DNA from: Asterias rubens
Lineage: Eukaryota; Echinodermata; Asteroidea; Forcipulatida; Asteriidae
DNA length: 64,000 nt
Assembly: GCF_902459465.1 (NCBI RefSeq)
Contig: NC_047083.1
Span: 8,671,526-8,735,525, forward strand
Direction of reading: 5' to 3'
Shown here one piece after another: positions 63,621 to 64,000 of this stretch. The notes below the pieces were generated by a model. That model was given only the letters and a program-made list of their open reading frames with translations, was not told the origin of the DNA and did no database searches. The stretch's first letter is position 1. Every line of letters begins with the position of its first letter. Made by a program: the position numbers and the translations under genes.

Positions 63621-63900
63621 TCAGCTTTTCTGCTACCATCTTTATTTTCCCTCGTCATCCATCTCAGCCAAACCACTTTCCCTACAAGATGCAGGGGAAA
63701 CTGTATGGGGAAACAGCAAGCATCTACTTAACTTTTGAGTGACATGATTACCCCAAGCCATCCTTCCTCTTTCAATGTTGAGGTGCAGGGAAGCAATTAT
63801 GGTTAAAGTCACTTCCTCATAGTGGACACCATTACTTTGGCAAGGCTTTCAGGCGTCTGGCTTTCGACTCACACACATGTTCAGTGTCATTATTAACTCA

Positions 63901-64000
63901 TCACAATGTGTCTGGCTTAGTCTGGCTTCGGCAACTCTCCCATGTCTCAATTGCTTCGTTGACGAGCACCTCGGCACTGTCTGGTGGAACCTTGAAAAGA
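63901..64000 (-). CDS. Possible 3'-terminal exon of an unidentified gene (partial)
   Basis: The minus strand reads LFKVPPDSAEVLVNEAIETW then ESCRSQTKPDTL and a TGA at 63903-63901. Composition looks like an amphipathic helix and unlike the neighbouring repeats. No family recognised. The gene would extend beyond the window and be tail-to-tail with THYN1. Only 100 bases are visible, so it could be chance. Confidence 0.35.
   Translation of the reverse strand, partial: LFKVPPDSAEVLVNEAIETWESCRSQTKPDTL

Larger units (their letters stand above)
62743..63900. other. THYN1 3' UTR and downstream intergenic region
   Basis: AATAAA at 63193-63198 (TTCAATAAAAACAC) is the likely THYN1 polyadenylation signal. 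An inverted piece of the RIC8 103-bp repeat (GGTCAGACAGTAGGAGGGTT at 62988) lies in this 3' UTR. A three-unit 84-bp tandem repeat follows. Confidence 0.55.

Overview
This is animal nuclear DNA. Compact coding exons with GT-AG splice sites sit inside introns crowded with short inverted-repeat elements, tRNA-like SINEs and minisatellites. Intact protein families (PACSIN-type F-BAR, FNBP4, RIC8, ropporin-like, THYN1) and the very abundant dispersed repeat ending in AGGCAGTGGACAC point to a deuterostome invertebrate. My best guess is an echinoderm, probably a sea star; the species call rests on recall of the repeat family and is not proved here.

Layout: (1) 57-15370, plus strand: 3' part of a PACSIN/syndapin-like gene (F-BAR, long His-rich linker, C-terminal SH3), with three tRNA-Gly(GCC) sequences on the opposite strand in one intron and a duplicated F-BAR exon at the window edge. 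(2) 18822-31612, minus: FNBP4, 14 coding exons, 937 codons, plus a probable untranslated first exon near 32.85 kb. (3) 34090-44629, plus: RIC8 (synembryn), 14 coding exons, 591 codons, divergent from FNBP4. (4) 48924-50596, minus: a membrane-anchored or secreted protein with a PAN/apple-like domain and a farnesoic-acid-methyltransferase-like (FA) domain. (5) 53034-57564, minus: ROPN1L (ropporin-1-like), 5 coding exons, 223 codons. (6) 58894-62742, plus: THYN1 (EVE domain), 6 coding exons, 230 codons, head to head with ROPN1L. (7) 63901-64000, minus: a possible last exon of an unidentified gene.

The reading frame was carried through every exon junction of FNBP4, RIC8, ROPN1L, THYN1, the PAN/FA gene and the visible part of the PACSIN-like gene, and all close in phase. 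The genes do not form an operon. They are independent housekeeping, signalling and ciliary genes whose only evident coupling is two divergent promoter regions (FNBP4/RIC8 and ROPN1L/THYN1).

The most interesting material is non-coding. A family of exactly 148-bp palindromic elements occurs three times, each time 20-32 bp inside an intron from the 5' splice site and in the same orientation as transcription. The end of one RIC8 exon together with its splice donor is tandemly copied four more times. A PACSIN F-BAR exon is duplicated with loss of its donor. The dominant mobile element shows TTAA target duplications that can be read from an interrupted SINE and from a split LINE fragment.
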